64,000 nt of DNA from Rhodobacter sp. 24-YEA-8 (GTDB taxonomy: Bacteria; Pseudomonadota; Alphaproteobacteria; Rhodobacterales; Rhodobacteraceae): contig NZ_FNSK01000001.1 in the NCBI RefSeq assembly GCF_900105075.1, forward strand, positions 2,307,001-2,371,000, given 5' to 3'. A program made the translations under genes and the position numbers. The notes beneath the pieces are model-generated. The model did no database searches. It was not told the origin of the DNA and was given only the letters and a program-made list of their open reading frames with translations. Within the stretch, counting starts at the first letter, position 1. Every line of letters starts with the position of its first letter. This document shows positions 17,061 through 26,177 of this stretch, piece after piece.

Positions 17061-18590
17061 GTGATCCACATGGGACTTTTGAACGTCATTCGTCGTCTTG
17101 CGCTGCGAGAGAAGCTGCCGATCCGTGAGATCGCGCGGCGGACTGGGCTCTCTCGGAACACGATCAAGAAGTATCTGAAGTCGGGCGCGATCGAGCCGAA
17201 GTTCTCGGTGCCAGAGCGACCGAGCAAGCTCGATCCATTCGCGGACAAGCTGTCGGCCTGGCTGAAGACCGACAGCACGAAGTCGCGCAAGCAGCGCCGG
17301 CCGCTGACGCGATTGCATACCGATCTTGTCGCACTGGGGTTTACAGGCTCCTACAACCGGGTCGCGGCCTTCGCGCGGGAATGGCGCACGGCGCGGCAAA
17401 CGGCTGATCGGGGCACCTTCGTGCCTCTGGCCTTCCGCCCCGGCGAGGCCTTCCAGTTCGATTGGAGCGAAGACTTTGCCGTGCTTGGCGGTGAGCGGAC
17501 CAAGCTGCAGGTGGCGCATACGAAGCTGTCGCACAGCCGCGCTTTCGTGGTGCGCGCGTATCTGCTCCAGACCCATGAGATGCTGTTCGACGCCCACTGG
17601 CATGCCTTCCGCGTCTTTGGCGGCGTGCCTGAGCGGGGGATCTACGACAACATGAAGACTGCGGTCGGTCAGATTGGCCGTGGCAAGGAACGGCAGGTCA
17701 ATCTGCGCTTCCTCGCCATGGCCAACCACTACGTCTTCGAACCTGACTTCTGCAATCCGGCTGCGGGTTGGGAGAAGGGTCAGGTCGAGAAGAACGTGCA
17801 GGATGCCCGGCCACGGTTCTGGCAACCGATACCGAACTTCCCCGATCTGGCCGCCCTCAACGCCTGGCTGGAGCAGCGATGTGTCGAGCAATGGCGCGAG
17901 ATCCCGCACGGCCATCTGGTCGGCAGCGTCGCCGATGTCTGGAGCGACGAGCAGCACGCGCTGATGCCCGTGCCGGCTCCCTTCGATGGCTTCGTCGAAC
18001 AGAGCAATAGGGTCTCCCCGACCTGCCTGATCAACTTCGAGCGCAACCGCTACAGCGTCCCTGCATCTTTTGCGAACCGTCGGGTGAGCCTGCGCGTCTA
18101 TCCGGAGCGGCTCGTGGTCGTCGCCGAGGGGCAGATCCTGTGCGAACATGTGCGGCGGATTGATCGGTCCCATCATCTGCCGCCGCGCACGATCTATGAC
18201 TGGCGCCACTACCTGACGGTGATCCAGCGCAAACCCGGGGCGCTGCGCAACGGCGCACCATTCGTCGAGCTGCCGCCCGCCTTCCGGCAGTTGCAGGAGC
18301 AGATGCTGAAGCGCCCCGGCGGGGACCGGGAGATGGTCGATATCCTCGCCCTCGTCCTGCATCACGATGAGCAGGTGGTGCTGACCGCAGTCGAGCTTGC
18401 TTTGTCGGAGGGCATCGCCACCAAGACCCATGTTCTCAACACCCTGCACCGGCTGATCGATGGCAAGGCGATCAACGGCCCGACCGTCGACGCCCCGCAG
18501 GCGCTGCTCCTGCGCCACGAACCCAAGGCCGATGTCGGACGCTATGACAATCTGCGCGCCCGCAGCACCGGAGGCCGCCATGCGTCATGA
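17061..18590 (+). CDS. istA: IS21-family transposase IstA
   Basis: A 509-residue DDE transposase. The N-terminal helix-turn-helix is [20 protein letters not shown] (about residues 22-41). The integrase core includes [16 protein letters not shown] with the first aspartate, [15 protein letters not shown] with the second and [15 protein letters not shown] with the glutamate. The Mu-like C-terminal region follows. A GTG start at 17061 is used; an ATG four codons later is possible. It overlaps istB by 11 bases. All key residues are present, so the element could be active. Confidence 0.95.
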   Translation: MIHMGLLNVIRRLALREKLPIREIARRTGLSRNTIKKYLKSGAIEPKFSVPERPSKLDPFADKLSAWLKTDSTKSRKQRRPLTRLHTDLVALGFTGSYNRVAAFAREWRTARQTADRGTFVPLAFRPGEAFQFDWSEDFAVLGGERTKLQVAHTKLSHSRAFVVRAYLLQTHEMLFDAHWHAFRVFGGVPERGIYDNMKTAVGQIGRGKERQVNLRFLAMANHYVFEPDFCNPAAGWEKGQVEKNVQDARPRFWQPIPNFPDLAALNAWLEQRCVEQWREIPHGHLVGSVADVWSDEQHALMPVPAPFDGFVEQSNRVSPTCLINFERNRYSVPASFANRRVSLRVYPERLVVVAEGQILCEHVRRIDRSHHLPPRTIYDWRHYLTVIQRKPGALRNGAPFVELPPAFRQLQEQMLKRPGGDREMVDILALVLHHDEQVVLTAVELALSEGIATKTHVLNTLHRLIDGKAINGPTVDAPQALLLRHEPKADVGRYDNLRARSTGGRHAS

Positions 18591-19374
18591 TCCCGCCAGT
18601 GGGGCCATCGTCATCATGCTGCGAAGCCTCAAGATGTATGGCATGGCCCAGGCCGTGACGGACCTGATCGAACAGGGCGCGCCCGCCTTCGATGCAGCTG
18701 TGCCGATCCTGACCCAGCTGCTGAAGGCAGAGGTTGCGGAGCGAGAGGTGCGCTCCATCGCCTATCATATGAAGTCGGCACGCTTCCCGGCCTATAAGGA
18801 TCTGACGGGCTTCGACTTCGCGGCCAGCGAGATGAACGAAGCCACCGTGCGCCAGCTGCATCGCTGCGAGTTCATCGATGGTGCGCAGAATGTCGTGATG
18901 ATCGGCGGGCCGGGCACTGGCAAGACCCATGTCGCGACCGCCATCGGCACACAGGCCGTCGAGCATCATCGCCGCAAGGTCCGCTTCTTCTCCACCATCG
19001 AACTCGTCAATACGCTCGAACAGGAGAAAGCCAAGGGCAAGGCCGGGCAGACGGCCGAAAACCTCGCACGCCTCGACCTCGTGATACTGGACGAGTTGGG
19101 CTACCTGCCGTTCAGCTCTTCAGGCGGTGCGCTGCTCTTCCATCTGCTGAGTAAGCTCTACGAACGCACCAGCGTTGTGATCACCACCAACCTCAGCTTC
19201 AGCGAATGGGCCAGCGTCTTCGGTGATGCCAAGATGACCACTGCGCTGCTCGATCGCCTTACCCACCGATGCCACATTCTGGAGACCGGAAACGATAGCT
19301 TCCGCTTCAAAGCCAGCACCGCTGCCGCAACCCGAAAGAAGAAGGAAATCGCACATGCCTTGACCCAGCAATAA
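18580..19374 (+). CDS. istB: IS21-family ATPase IstB
   Basis: A 264-residue AAA+ ATPase that selects targets and activates IstA. Walker A is [11 protein letters not shown] (about residues 109-119), Walker B is [12 protein letters not shown] and the sensor region is [13 protein letters not shown]. The start overlaps the istA end, the usual translational coupling for this family. The length is typical and there is no damage visible. Confidence 0.95.
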   Translation: MRHDPASGAIVIMLRSLKMYGMAQAVTDLIEQGAPAFDAAVPILTQLLKAEVAEREVRSIAYHMKSARFPAYKDLTGFDFAASEMNEATVRQLHRCEFIDGAQNVVMIGGPGTGKTHVATAIGTQAVEHHRRKVRFFSTIELVNTLEQEKAKGKAGQTAENLARLDLVILDELGYLPFSSSGGALLFHLLSKLYERTSVVITTNLSFSEWASVFGDAKMTTALLDRLTHRCHILETGNDSFRFKASTAAATRKKKEIAHALTQQ

Positions 19375-19424
19375 CCTGGTTCGCATAACTGAGAGGTGGG
19401 TCACTTCTCGATGGAAAACCCGGG

Positions 19425-19694
19425 TCAGTTCCGAGTGCAAATCAACACATATGCCTTGGACAGCCCTGAAATAGCTGCTGGCAGATCAGACGGATCGATT
19501 GCTTGCTCTACAATAGAGAGCGTTTCGCCTTCAATATCTGGCCTGGCACTATGCCATTGCTTGAGAGTTCCCTGCGGATCGTAATCAATCAGAGCGACTC
19601 TACGGCCTTCTTTTGCCGCCGCTACTGCCAAGTTTAATGCAGTAGTAGACTTACCGCTTCCACCTTTCGAGTTGCTAATAACCAGTGTCTCCAT
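19425..19694 (-). pseudogene. Truncated ParA-family ATPase
   Basis: The N-terminal 80 or so residues of a ParA/Soj-type ATPase: [20 protein letters not shown] (deviant Walker A with the signature lysine), [15 protein letters not shown]. Native sequence ends at the insertion sequence boundary (19448), and the last residues come from the element. The rest, including Walker B, is gone. It was presumably the partition gene of a plasmid-like integrative element. Local GC is lower than in the backbone. Confidence 0.85.
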
Positions 19695-20017
19695 GCTGTT
19701 TCCCCTTGTTGCCGGATACCTAGCATATGTTATCTGATTATTAAAGAATGATTTAAGTTTGTAAGTATTTAAGTTTGTACGTGACTACTTATTTACTTAG
19801 AAAATCCGGCCTTCTAAGCCAGCTTGCTGCGAACAAGATAAGTTACGAAACATGTTGACATGGAACTATGTTTCCGGGCTTGTAGGTATAGTTACTCCGC
19901 CGAAATGGCTAAATCTTGTATACCATTTTGTATGCCAAATCGTGAGCCATCGTCCGCACGGAATATCGAAAAATGATGCAATATCATGAACTTATACTGA
20001 CAAAGAAAACCGATATA
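19695..20017. other. AT-rich island sequence upstream of the parA fragment
   Basis: About 320 bases clearly richer in A/T than the rest of the window and without a gene. It holds the likely parA promoter and a 13-bp direct repeat, ATTTAAGTTTGTA, at 19751-19763 and 19767-19779. Such repeats next to parA can be operator or partition sites, which is only a suggestion here. Confidence 0.5.
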
Positions 20018-20075
20018 CGGACTGCAACTCCGCCGAGGAGACTCATGCCTGGTTCGATTCCAGGGTCGCCCACCA
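20018..20075 (+). repeat. Right copy of the 58-bp tRNA-Tyr repeat (att-like, partial tRNA)
   Basis: Matches 16483-16540 except for two bases: the anticodon centre (GTA to GCA) and one base in the variable arm. The 5' half of a tRNA is missing, so it cannot make a tRNA. It is followed by a hairpin, CTTCAAAATCA with TGATTTTGAGG, that corresponds to the one behind the intact tRNA. Confidence 0.85.
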
Positions 20076-20169
20076 CTTCAAAATCAATGGCTTACATGAT
20101 TTTGAGGTGTTGGAGCCACTTGGGAAGACGAAAAAACGTCTGTCCTTTTATCTGTACACGCCCCCTTGC

Positions 20170-20330
20170 CGGATCAACGAACAGCGCCTCAAGCAGGTTC
20201 TTGAAGACAAGTTCAAACTTTTCACCAGGATTGACGGCAGCCGCCTGCCTCAAGGCTGCATCAGAGATCGCTGCTTCTACAATCTGGTCAAAGAAGAGCT
20301 GATCCGCCTGATTGAACTCTGTGCCGAACC
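20170..20330 (-). pseudogene. Remnant of type I restriction subunit HsdR C-terminus
   Basis: A minus-strand stretch reads FNQADQLFFDQIVEAAISD then AVNPGEKFELVFKNLLEALFVD, the pattern at the C-terminal helical domain of type I restriction HsdR subunits. Before and after it the similarity stops, and no hsdM or hsdS is nearby. It is short and the match was made by eye, so moderate confidence only. It suggests that the tRNA-Tyr locus once hosted a larger defence-bearing island. Confidence 0.45.
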
Positions 20331-20432
20331 TGTCTTGACGACGTCGATCATCCGCCAGGCCCCTTGCGGCCCATCGGCGTCGCACAATCGACCGGGAACA
20401 CCGGCCTGAGCCAGCCGGCAGAAGTCGATGAA

Positions 20433-20466
20433 GCGCGCCGGGGAGGCAGAGCCCCCTCCGGCGCGG
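20433..20466 (-). terminator. GC-rich hairpin downstream of tal
   Basis: GCGCCGG(GG)AGG and CCTCCGGCGC pair around a short loop, 14 bases after the transaldolase stop on the minus strand. A two-base bulge and no U tract are seen. It is probably the tal transcript end. Confidence 0.45.
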
Positions 20467-20479
20467 CCCGAGAGCAGGA

Positions 20480-21133
20480 TCAGAGGATTTTCTGGCCGGT
20501 TTTGGCCCAGTCTTTCGCAAACTGCTCCAGGCCCTTATCGGTCAGGACATGGTTCGCCATCGCCTTGATCACCGAAGGCGGCGCGGTGATCACGTCAGCC
20601 CCGATCAGTGCGCAGTCTTTCGCGTGGTTCACGGTGCGGACCGAGGCCGCGAGGATCTGGGTCTCAAACCCGTAATTGTCATAGATGGTGCGGATATCCT
20701 GGATCAGATCCAGCCCGTCGAGGTTGATATCATCCAGACGGCCAACGAAGGGCGAGATGAAGGTCGCACCGGCTTTCGCCGCCAGCAGCGCCTGGTTGGC
20801 CGAGAAGCACAGCGTCACATTGACCATCCTGCCCTCATCCGTCAGCACTTTACAGGCTTTCAGACCATCCCAGGTCAGCGGCACTTTGACGGTGATGTTC
20901 GACGCAATCTCGGCCAGTTTGCGGCCCTCGGCGATCATGTCATCGGCCTTCTCGGCGACGACCTCGGCCGAAACCGGGCCAGCGACGATCGAGCAGATCT
21001 CTTTGGTGACTTCCAGGATGTCACGTCCGGATTTCAGGATGATCGAAGGGTTGGTGGTCACACCATCCACCATCCCGAAATCGTTCAGCTCACGGATGGC
21101 ATCCACATCAGCGGTATCGACAAAGAATTTCAT
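20480..21133 (-). CDS. tal: Transaldolase (short, fructose-6-phosphate aldolase-like)
   Basis: A 217-residue transaldolase of the compact TalC/Fsa subfamily, acting in the pentose phosphate pathway in the cytoplasm. Visible are [34 protein letters not shown], the Schiff-base lysine K83 in [12 protein letters not shown] and the phosphate-binding [11 protein letters not shown]. Length and start match the family. It is divergent from priA and ends beside the island scar. Confidence 0.95.
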   Translation of the reverse strand: MKFFVDTADVDAIRELNDFGMVDGVTTNPSIILKSGRDILEVTKEICSIVAGPVSAEVVAEKADDMIAEGRKLAEIASNITVKVPLTWDGLKACKVLTDEGRMVNVTLCFSANQALLAAKAGATFISPFVGRLDDINLDGLDLIQDIRTIYDNYGFETQILAASVRTVNHAKDCALIGADVITAPPSVIKAMANHVLTDKGLEQFAKDWAKTGQKIL

Positions 21134-21252
21134 GGCGTCATGCTCCCATTGGGCGGCCAGGTGGGTGGAGAAAGGGGGTCGGGAGAGCTATTACCGCAAA
21201 GCGGCCCTGGACGAAAGAGGGTCCGGCCCCGGAAATGTGAGCGCTAACGGAA

Positions 21253-23445
21253 ATGATGGCAGAACGGGTTTTCGAGGCGGGCGAGACGGTGACGGTGCTG
21301 ACCACCGAGCCGCTCGGGCCGTTTCTGGATTACCGCGCGCCGGAGGGCGGCTGCGGCACCGGCGATTTCGTCGAGGTGCCGCTGGGCCCACGCCGGGTGC
21401 TGGGCGTGGTCTGGGGGCCGGGGCTTGGCGATTTCGACCGCGCCAAGCTGCGCGATATCCGGCAGGTTCTTGATGTGCCGCCAATGCGGGCCGAACTGCG
21501 CCAGTTCCTGACACGATCCGCCGACTATACCATGACCTGGCTGCCCTCGATGCTCAGGCTTGCGACGCGCGCGCCGGGGCTGACGGACCCGCCCTCGATG
21601 CGCAAGGTGTTGCGGTTGAGCGGGCCGGTGCCGAACCAGCTGACCGATGCGCGCCACCGCGTGATCGAAGCGCTGCGCCAGTTCGGCGGCGCCTCGGTTC
21701 TGCCAGGCGAGCTGGCAGAAGCCGCCTCGGTCTCGGCCTCGGTCGTCAAGGGGCTGGTGAAGCTCGGGGTGATTTCCGAGGAAGAGGCACCGCGCGATCT
21801 GCCCTATCCGAAGCTGGATGCGCTGCGGCCCGGGCGGCTTTCAGGCGACCAGATCGCCGCCGGCGAGGCGCTGCGCGAGATGGTCGGCAAGGATGATTTC
21901 CAGCCGGTCCTGCTGAAAGGCGTCACCGGGTCCGGCAAAACCGAAGTCTATCTCGAAGCCGTGGCCGAGGCCTTGCGCCGGGGCCGCCAGGCGCTGGTTC
22001 TTCTCCCCGAAATTGCGCTGACCGCCGATTTTCTGGCCCGCGTCGAGGCCCGTTTCGGCGCCCGCCCCGGAGAATGGCATTCCGGCGTGACGCAAACCGA
22101 GCGCCGCCGCCTGTGGAAAATGGCCGGCACCGGCGATGTCGGGCTGGTGGTGGGCGCGCGCTCGGCGCTGTTCCTGCCCTTTCAGGATCTGGCGCTGATC
22201 GTGGTCGATGAAGAACATGACAGTTCCTACAAACAGGAAGAGGGCGCGCTATATAATGCCCGCGACATGGCGGTTCTCAGGGCCTCGATCACCCATTGCC
22301 CGGTGGTGCTGGCCTCTGCGACGCCCTCGCTCGAAAGCTGGGTCAATGCCGACCAGGGCCGCTACCTGCGGCTGGATCTGACCTCGCGCTTCGGGGCGGC
22401 CGAGATGCCCGCGATGCGCGCCATCGACATGCGAAGCGAGAAACTGCCGGCGGATCGCTGGATGTCGGAGGCGCTGGCAAAGGGTGTCGAGGCGCGGGTC
22501 AAGGCGGGCGAACAGGCGCTCTTATTCATCAACCGGCGGGGATTTGCGCCGGTGACGCTCTGCCGCGCCTGTGGCCAGCAGGTCGGCTGCGACCAGTGTG
22601 ACGCGCGAATGGTCGAGCACCGTTTCCTCAAACGCCTCGTCTGCCATCAATGCGGCGCGACCAGACCGGTGCCGGAAAGTTGCCCGTCCTGCGGCGTCGA
22701 AGGCCGGATGGCGGCAATAGGCCCCGGTGTAGAGAGGCTGGCCGAAGAGGTCATCGCGCGCTTCTCCGAAGCACGGGTGGCGGTCTTGTCTTCGGACCTT
22801 TTCGGCTCGGCCCGGGCGCTGAAGGCTCAGATCGAAGAGATCGCGGCGGGCGGCGCCGATATCATCATCGGCACGCAGATCGTGGCAAAGGGGCATAATT
22901 TCCCGCATCTGACGCTTGTTGGGGTGATCGACGCCGATCTCGGGCTGCAAGGGTCCGATCTGCGCGCGGCCGAACGCACTTTCCAGCTGATGCGCCAGGT
23001 GGCGGGGCGCGCGGGACGCGCCGAGAAACCGGGTGAGGCCTGGCTGCAGACCCATCAGCCCGAACATCCGGTGATCCGCGCCATTCTCGGCGGCGATGAA
23101 GAATCCTTCTGGCGGGCCGAGGCCGATGAGCGCCGTCAGGCAAACGCGCCGCCCTTCGGCCGCTTTGCCGGCATCATCCTCTCCGGCCCCGATCTGCAGC
23201 CGCTCTTTGATTTCGGTGCCGATCTCGCCCGCGCCGACGGCCCGATCCGCCAGGTGGGGGGCGAAGTGCTCGGCCCGGCCCCCGCCCCCATTGCCCGCGT
23301 CCGCGGCCGCCACCGTGTCCGCCTGCTGATCCGCGCCCCGAAAAGCGCAGCGCTGCAAAATGCGATTGCGGCCTGGCTCAGACAGACCCGGCAGCCGAAG
23401 GGCATCCGCCTCGCCATCGACATCGACCCGCAGAGCTTTCTGTAA
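21253..23445 (+). CDS. priA: Primosomal replication restart helicase PriA
   Basis: A 730-residue helicase that reloads the replication machinery at stalled forks. In order: an N-terminal 3'-DNA-binding part, Walker A GVTGSGKTEVY (about residues 223-233), DEEH box VVDEEHDSSYKQ, a cysteine-rich zinc region (CRACGQQVGCDQC, then CHQCGATRPVPESCPSCG) and motifs VLSSDLFGSARAL, IIIGTQIVAKGHNFP and QVAGRAGRAEKPG. All eight zinc cysteines are present. The ATG at 21253 is followed by a second methionine codon, either of which could be used. Confidence 0.96.
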   Translation: MMAERVFEAGETVTVLTTEPLGPFLDYRAPEGGCGTGDFVEVPLGPRRVLGVVWGPGLGDFDRAKLRDIRQVLDVPPMRAELRQFLTRSADYTMTWLPSMLRLATRAPGLTDPPSMRKVLRLSGPVPNQLTDARHRVIEALRQFGGASVLPGELAEAASVSASVVKGLVKLGVISEEEAPRDLPYPKLDALRPGRLSGDQIAAGEALREMVGKDDFQPVLLKGVTGSGKTEVYLEAVAEALRRGRQALVLLPEIALTADFLARVEARFGARPGEWHSGVTQTERRRLWKMAGTGDVGLVVGARSALFLPFQDLALIVVDEEHDSSYKQEEGALYNARDMAVLRASITHCPVVLASATPSLESWVNADQGRYLRLDLTSRFGAAEMPAMRAIDMRSEKLPADRWMSEALAKGVEARVKAGEQALLFINRRGFAPVTLCRACGQQVGCDQCDARMVEHRFLKRLVCHQCGATRPVPESCPSCGVEGRMAAIGPGVERLAEEVIARFSEARVAVLSSDLFGSARALKAQIEEIAAGGADIIIGTQIVAKGHNFPHLTLVGVIDADLGLQGSDLRAAERTFQLMRQVAGRAGRAEKPGEAWLQTHQPEHPVIRAILGGDEESFWRAEADERRQANAPPFGRFAGIILSGPDLQPLFDFGADLARADGPIRQVGGEVLGPAPAPIARVRGRHRVRLLIRAPKSAALQNAIAAWLRQTRQPKGIRLAIDIDPQSFL

Positions 23446-23611
23446 CCCTGCGAAGGCGGCGCTGTTCAAACTGCTTCGAGGGGGATTGCCGGAGGCAGAT
23501 ATGCCACGCGCAGGGCGGTATGCGCCGGGGTGAAAGGAAATACTTCCTCAGCCTTTCCCTTTTTTGCTATATTTGGCCCCGAACAACGAAAAAAACACCG
23601 AGCAGCTTTCA

Positions 23612-24322
23612 ATGATCGAACCTGACTTGCGCGACCGCATCCTTGCGGAGCCGGAAAATCTGCTGGATGACCGCGACCTCATGAATGCCCTGGTCGCGGC
23701 AAATGAGCGGGCGATGGGCTCCAATGTTATTGACCTGCGCGGCATTGCCATGCAGCGTCTGGAGACAAGGCTGGAGCGGCTGGAAGACACCCATCGCTCA
23801 GTGATTTCCGCCGCGTATGAGAACCTTGCCGGCACCAATCAGATCCACCGCGCCATTCTGCAGATGCTCGATCCGCCGGATTTCGCCGGGTTTCTCGCCG
23901 GTCTCTCGGGGGAGGTCGCGGCGACTTTGCGCGTCGACCGGGTGCGGCTGGTGCTGGAAAGTGCAGGCGGCGGCGAACAGGCCGAAGATCAGGCACTGTC
24001 CCGGCTGGAAAATGTGCTGCTGATTGCCGAGCCCGGCTTTACCGGCGGCTATATCGCCGCAGGCCGCAAGACCGCCTCGCGCAGTGTGACGCTGCGCCCC
24101 GTGTCCGCCCAGGTACAGGCCGGGTGCGACCGCATCTATGGCGGCCACGGCTTTATCCGTTCCGAGGCGCTCTTGCAGCTCGATTTCGGCCAGGGCCGGC
24201 TGCCGGGGATGCTGGCGCTTGGCGCAGAAGACCCGCATCAGTTCCGCCCGACCCAGGGCACCGATCTCCTGGCCTTCTTCGCGGGGGTTTTCGAGCGCTC
24301 CATGCGCCGGTTCCTGTCATGA
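23612..24322 (+). CDS. DUF484 family protein
   Basis: A 236-residue protein of the DUF484 (COG3159) family, which has a GAF-like domain. The N-terminal helix contains LRDRILAEPENLLDDRDLM and DLRGIAMQRLETRLERLED; the C-terminal part ends FFAGVFERSMRRFLS. It is encoded next to xerC here and widely in proteobacteria, so a link with chromosome dimer resolution is suspected, but no activity is established. The start at 23612 gives the family N-terminus, and the stop overlaps the xerC start (ATGA). Confidence 0.88.
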   Translation: MIEPDLRDRILAEPENLLDDRDLMNALVAANERAMGSNVIDLRGIAMQRLETRLERLEDTHRSVISAAYENLAGTNQIHRAILQMLDPPDFAGFLAGLSGEVAATLRVDRVRLVLESAGGGEQAEDQALSRLENVLLIAEPGFTGGYIAAGRKTASRSVTLRPVSAQVQAGCDRIYGGHGFIRSEALLQLDFGQGRLPGMLALGAEDPHQFRPTQGTDLLAFFAGVFERSMRRFLS

Positions 24323-25281
24323 ACGATCTCACCGCGCTGACACCACAGATGCGGGCAGCGCTGAGCGACTGGCTGGCCGGGCTCTCGGCACTGGGCAATG
24401 CCTCCGGTCACACGATCATCGCCTATCGCCATGATGTGGTGAACTGGATGGGCTTTCTCGCCGCGCATCACGGCGAGCCGGCCGGGCCGGCAACCATTGC
24501 CGGCATGAGCCAGTCCGACCTGAGGGCCTGGATGGCCCATGAGCGCGGACGCGGGCTCTCGGCGCGCTCGCTGGCGCGGGCACTGTCTTCGGTGCGCAGC
24601 TTCGCGCGCTGGCTGACCGAACGACAGGAGGGGCTGGGCGAGGCAACCGTGATCCTCTCGGCGCGGGGCCCGAAATTCCGCCGCCGCCTGCCGAGACCGC
24701 TCAGCGAGGCCCAGGCGCTCGGGATGATCGAAACCGTCTCGTTACAGGCGCGGACCGACTGGCAACAGGCCCGCGATATGGCGGTGGTGACGCTGCTTTA
24801 CGGCTGCGGCCTCAGGATTTCCGAAGCATTGTCGCTGACAGGCGCCGACCAGCCGCTGCCCGATATGCTCAGGATCACCGGCAAGGGCGGCAAAACGCGG
24901 CTTGTGCCGGTGCTTCCGGCAGCGCGGGCGGCGGTGGCCGAATATGTCCGGCTCTGTCCCTTTCAGATCACCGGGGCAGACGCGCTTTTCCGGGGCGCCC
25001 GCGGTGGTGCGCTGAACCCGCGGCTGATCCAGAAAGCGATGGAACAGACGCGGCTGCAGCTTGGCCTTCCCGCAACCGCCACGCCCCACGCTATGCGCCA
25101 CAGCTTCGCCACTCACCTCCTTTCGGCGGGTGGAGACCTGCGTTCGATCCAGGAATTGCTGGGCCATGCCTCGCTTTCGACCACCGAAGCCTATACGGCG
25201 GTTGACGCCGCGCGGCTGATGGATGTCTATGCAGCCGCGCATCCCCGTGCGCATTCTTCGCCGCAACGGGGGGTTTCCTGA
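24319..25281 (+). CDS. xerC: Tyrosine recombinase XerC
   Basis: A 320-residue site-specific recombinase that, with XerD at dif, resolves chromosome dimers. The N-terminal SAM-like core-binding domain covers about residues 10-100. The catalytic domain shows the arginine in YGCGLRISEALSL, the lysine in TGKGGKTRLVPV, HAMRHSFATHLL, the histidine in LLGHASLSTTE and the nucleophile tyrosine in TTEAYTAV. All catalytic residues are present. It overlaps the DUF484 gene by 4 bases, so it is translationally coupled. Confidence 0.94.
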   Translation: MNDLTALTPQMRAALSDWLAGLSALGNASGHTIIAYRHDVVNWMGFLAAHHGEPAGPATIAGMSQSDLRAWMAHERGRGLSARSLARALSSVRSFARWLTERQEGLGEATVILSARGPKFRRRLPRPLSEAQALGMIETVSLQARTDWQQARDMAVVTLLYGCGLRISEALSLTGADQPLPDMLRITGKGGKTRLVPVLPAARAAVAEYVRLCPFQITGADALFRGARGGALNPRLIQKAMEQTRLQLGLPATATPHAMRHSFATHLLSAGGDLRSIQELLGHASLSTTEAYTAVDAARLMDVYAAAHPRAHSSPQRGVS

Positions 25282-25327
25282 CCCGCCGGAGATTGCATTT
25301 TCGGTGCTATTGCTTCATGAGTTTGTG

Positions 25328-26032
25328 ATGTCAGACCGCTATAAAGCCCTTTCCGTTCATCTGCTGACCGCCTCTGGCGCGGTGCTGTCAATGCTGGCAA
25401 TGCTGGCTGCGGTCGAGGCCAAATGGAGCCTGATGTTCCTCTGGCTCGTCGTCGCTTTGATTGTCGACGGGATCGACGGGCCGCTGGCGCGCAAATTCGA
25501 TGTGCAGAAAAACTGGCCGACCTATGACGGCGTCCTGATGGATCTGATCGTCGATTATCTGACCTATGTGTTCATCCCGGCCTATGCCCTGTTCAAATCG
25601 GGGCTGCTGACCGGCTGGACGGGCTGGATCGCGATCATCGTGATCGTCTTCGGCTCGGTGGTCTATTTCGCCGATACAAGGATGAAGACCCGCGACAAAA
25701 GCTTTGCGGGCTTTCCCGCCTGCTGGAATATGGTCGTGCTGGTGCTGTTTGCGGTCGCGCCCTCGCAAGGGGTGATCCTGGCCCTCGTGATCGCGCTGAC
25801 GGTGACCATGTTCACCAATCTGAAATTCATCCACCCGACCCGGACCAAACGCTGGCGCAATGTCTCGCTGCCGGTCTCGGTCGCGTGGATCGTCTTTGCC
25901 GCCTGGGCGGCCTGGATGGATTTCGCGGAAGGCAGCCTCGCCCATTGGGGGCTGATCGTGACCTCGCTCTATCTCGCCCTTGCAGGTATCCTGCAGCAGA
26001 TCATTCCCGAGGGAATTCGCCGCGTCAGATAG
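25328..26032 (+). CDS. pcs: Phosphatidylcholine synthase
   Basis: A 234-residue integral membrane enzyme that condenses CDP-diacylglycerol with choline to give phosphatidylcholine, a route typical of alphaproteobacteria. The CDP-alcohol phosphotransferase signature DG-x2-AR-x8-G-x3-D-x3-D appears as DGIDGPLAR followed by YDGVLMDLIVDY (about residues 54-83). About eight hydrophobic segments span the protein. The ATG at 25328 gives the usual Pcs N-terminus (KALSVHLLTASGA). It converges with the EamA gene across a palindromic repeat. Confidence 0.93.
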   Translation: MSDRYKALSVHLLTASGAVLSMLAMLAAVEAKWSLMFLWLVVALIVDGIDGPLARKFDVQKNWPTYDGVLMDLIVDYLTYVFIPAYALFKSGLLTGWTGWIAIIVIVFGSVVYFADTRMKTRDKSFAGFPACWNMVVLVLFAVAPSQGVILALVIALTVTMFTNLKFIHPTRTKRWRNVSLPVSVAWIVFAAWAAWMDFAEGSLAHWGLIVTSLYLALAGILQQIIPEGIRRVR

Positions 26033-26061
26033 ACCGGTCTCTCTCTGGCCTGGCGGTGGGA

Positions 26062-26138
26062 GCCTCCGGCGGGGATATTTAGAGACAGATGAAATCTGCT
26101 TTTCTGATTATTTCATCTGTCCATAAATATCCCGGGGG
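26062..26138. repeat. Palindromic intergenic repeat, copy A
   Basis: Two near-complementary arms, GGGATATTTAGAGACAGATG... (26072 onward) and ...CATCTGTCCATAAATATCCC (to 26133), with only two mismatched positions, around a short loop. Flanked by CCTCCGGCGG on the left and CCGGGGG on the right. It lies between the convergent ends of pcs and the EamA gene, where its RNA hairpin could end both transcripts. Related copies occur at 37391, 46298, 49271 and 58579. Confidence 0.85.
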
Positions 26139-26177
26139 TAAGGCCCTGCAAGGGCCGGAGGGGGCTGGCCCCCTCCC

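Larger units (their letters stand above)
16956..19447 (+). mobile_element. IS21-family insertion sequence (istA-istB), 2,492 bp
   Basis: Bounded by 29-bp perfect terminal inverted repeats at 16956-16984 and 19419-19447, beginning TGTTGATTTGCACTCGGAAC. It carries overlapping transposase and ATPase genes, both full length. IS21 elements normally leave a 4-8 bp target duplication. The flanks (CCGAA left, CATAT right) do not match, so one flank has been rearranged or deleted. Confidence 0.95.

Noticed and set aside
16875..18581. A 568-codon minus-strand frame across istA
   Set aside because: Shadow of the transposase; it also crosses the end of the insertion sequence, which a native gene would not.
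19425..19694. ParA fragment as evidence of an active plasmid partition system
   Set aside because: Only the N-terminal third is present and no parB or replication gene is nearby; it is a remnant cut by the IS21 element.
19885..19915. ACTCCGCCGA near 19892 looked like a third tRNA-Tyr fragment
   Set aside because: Only about ten bases match and the surrounding sequence differs, so chance cannot be excluded.
20018..20075. Possible second functional tRNA (anticodon GCA, cysteine)
   Set aside because: Only the 3' half is present; there is no matching D-arm or 5' acceptor strand upstream, so no cloverleaf can form.
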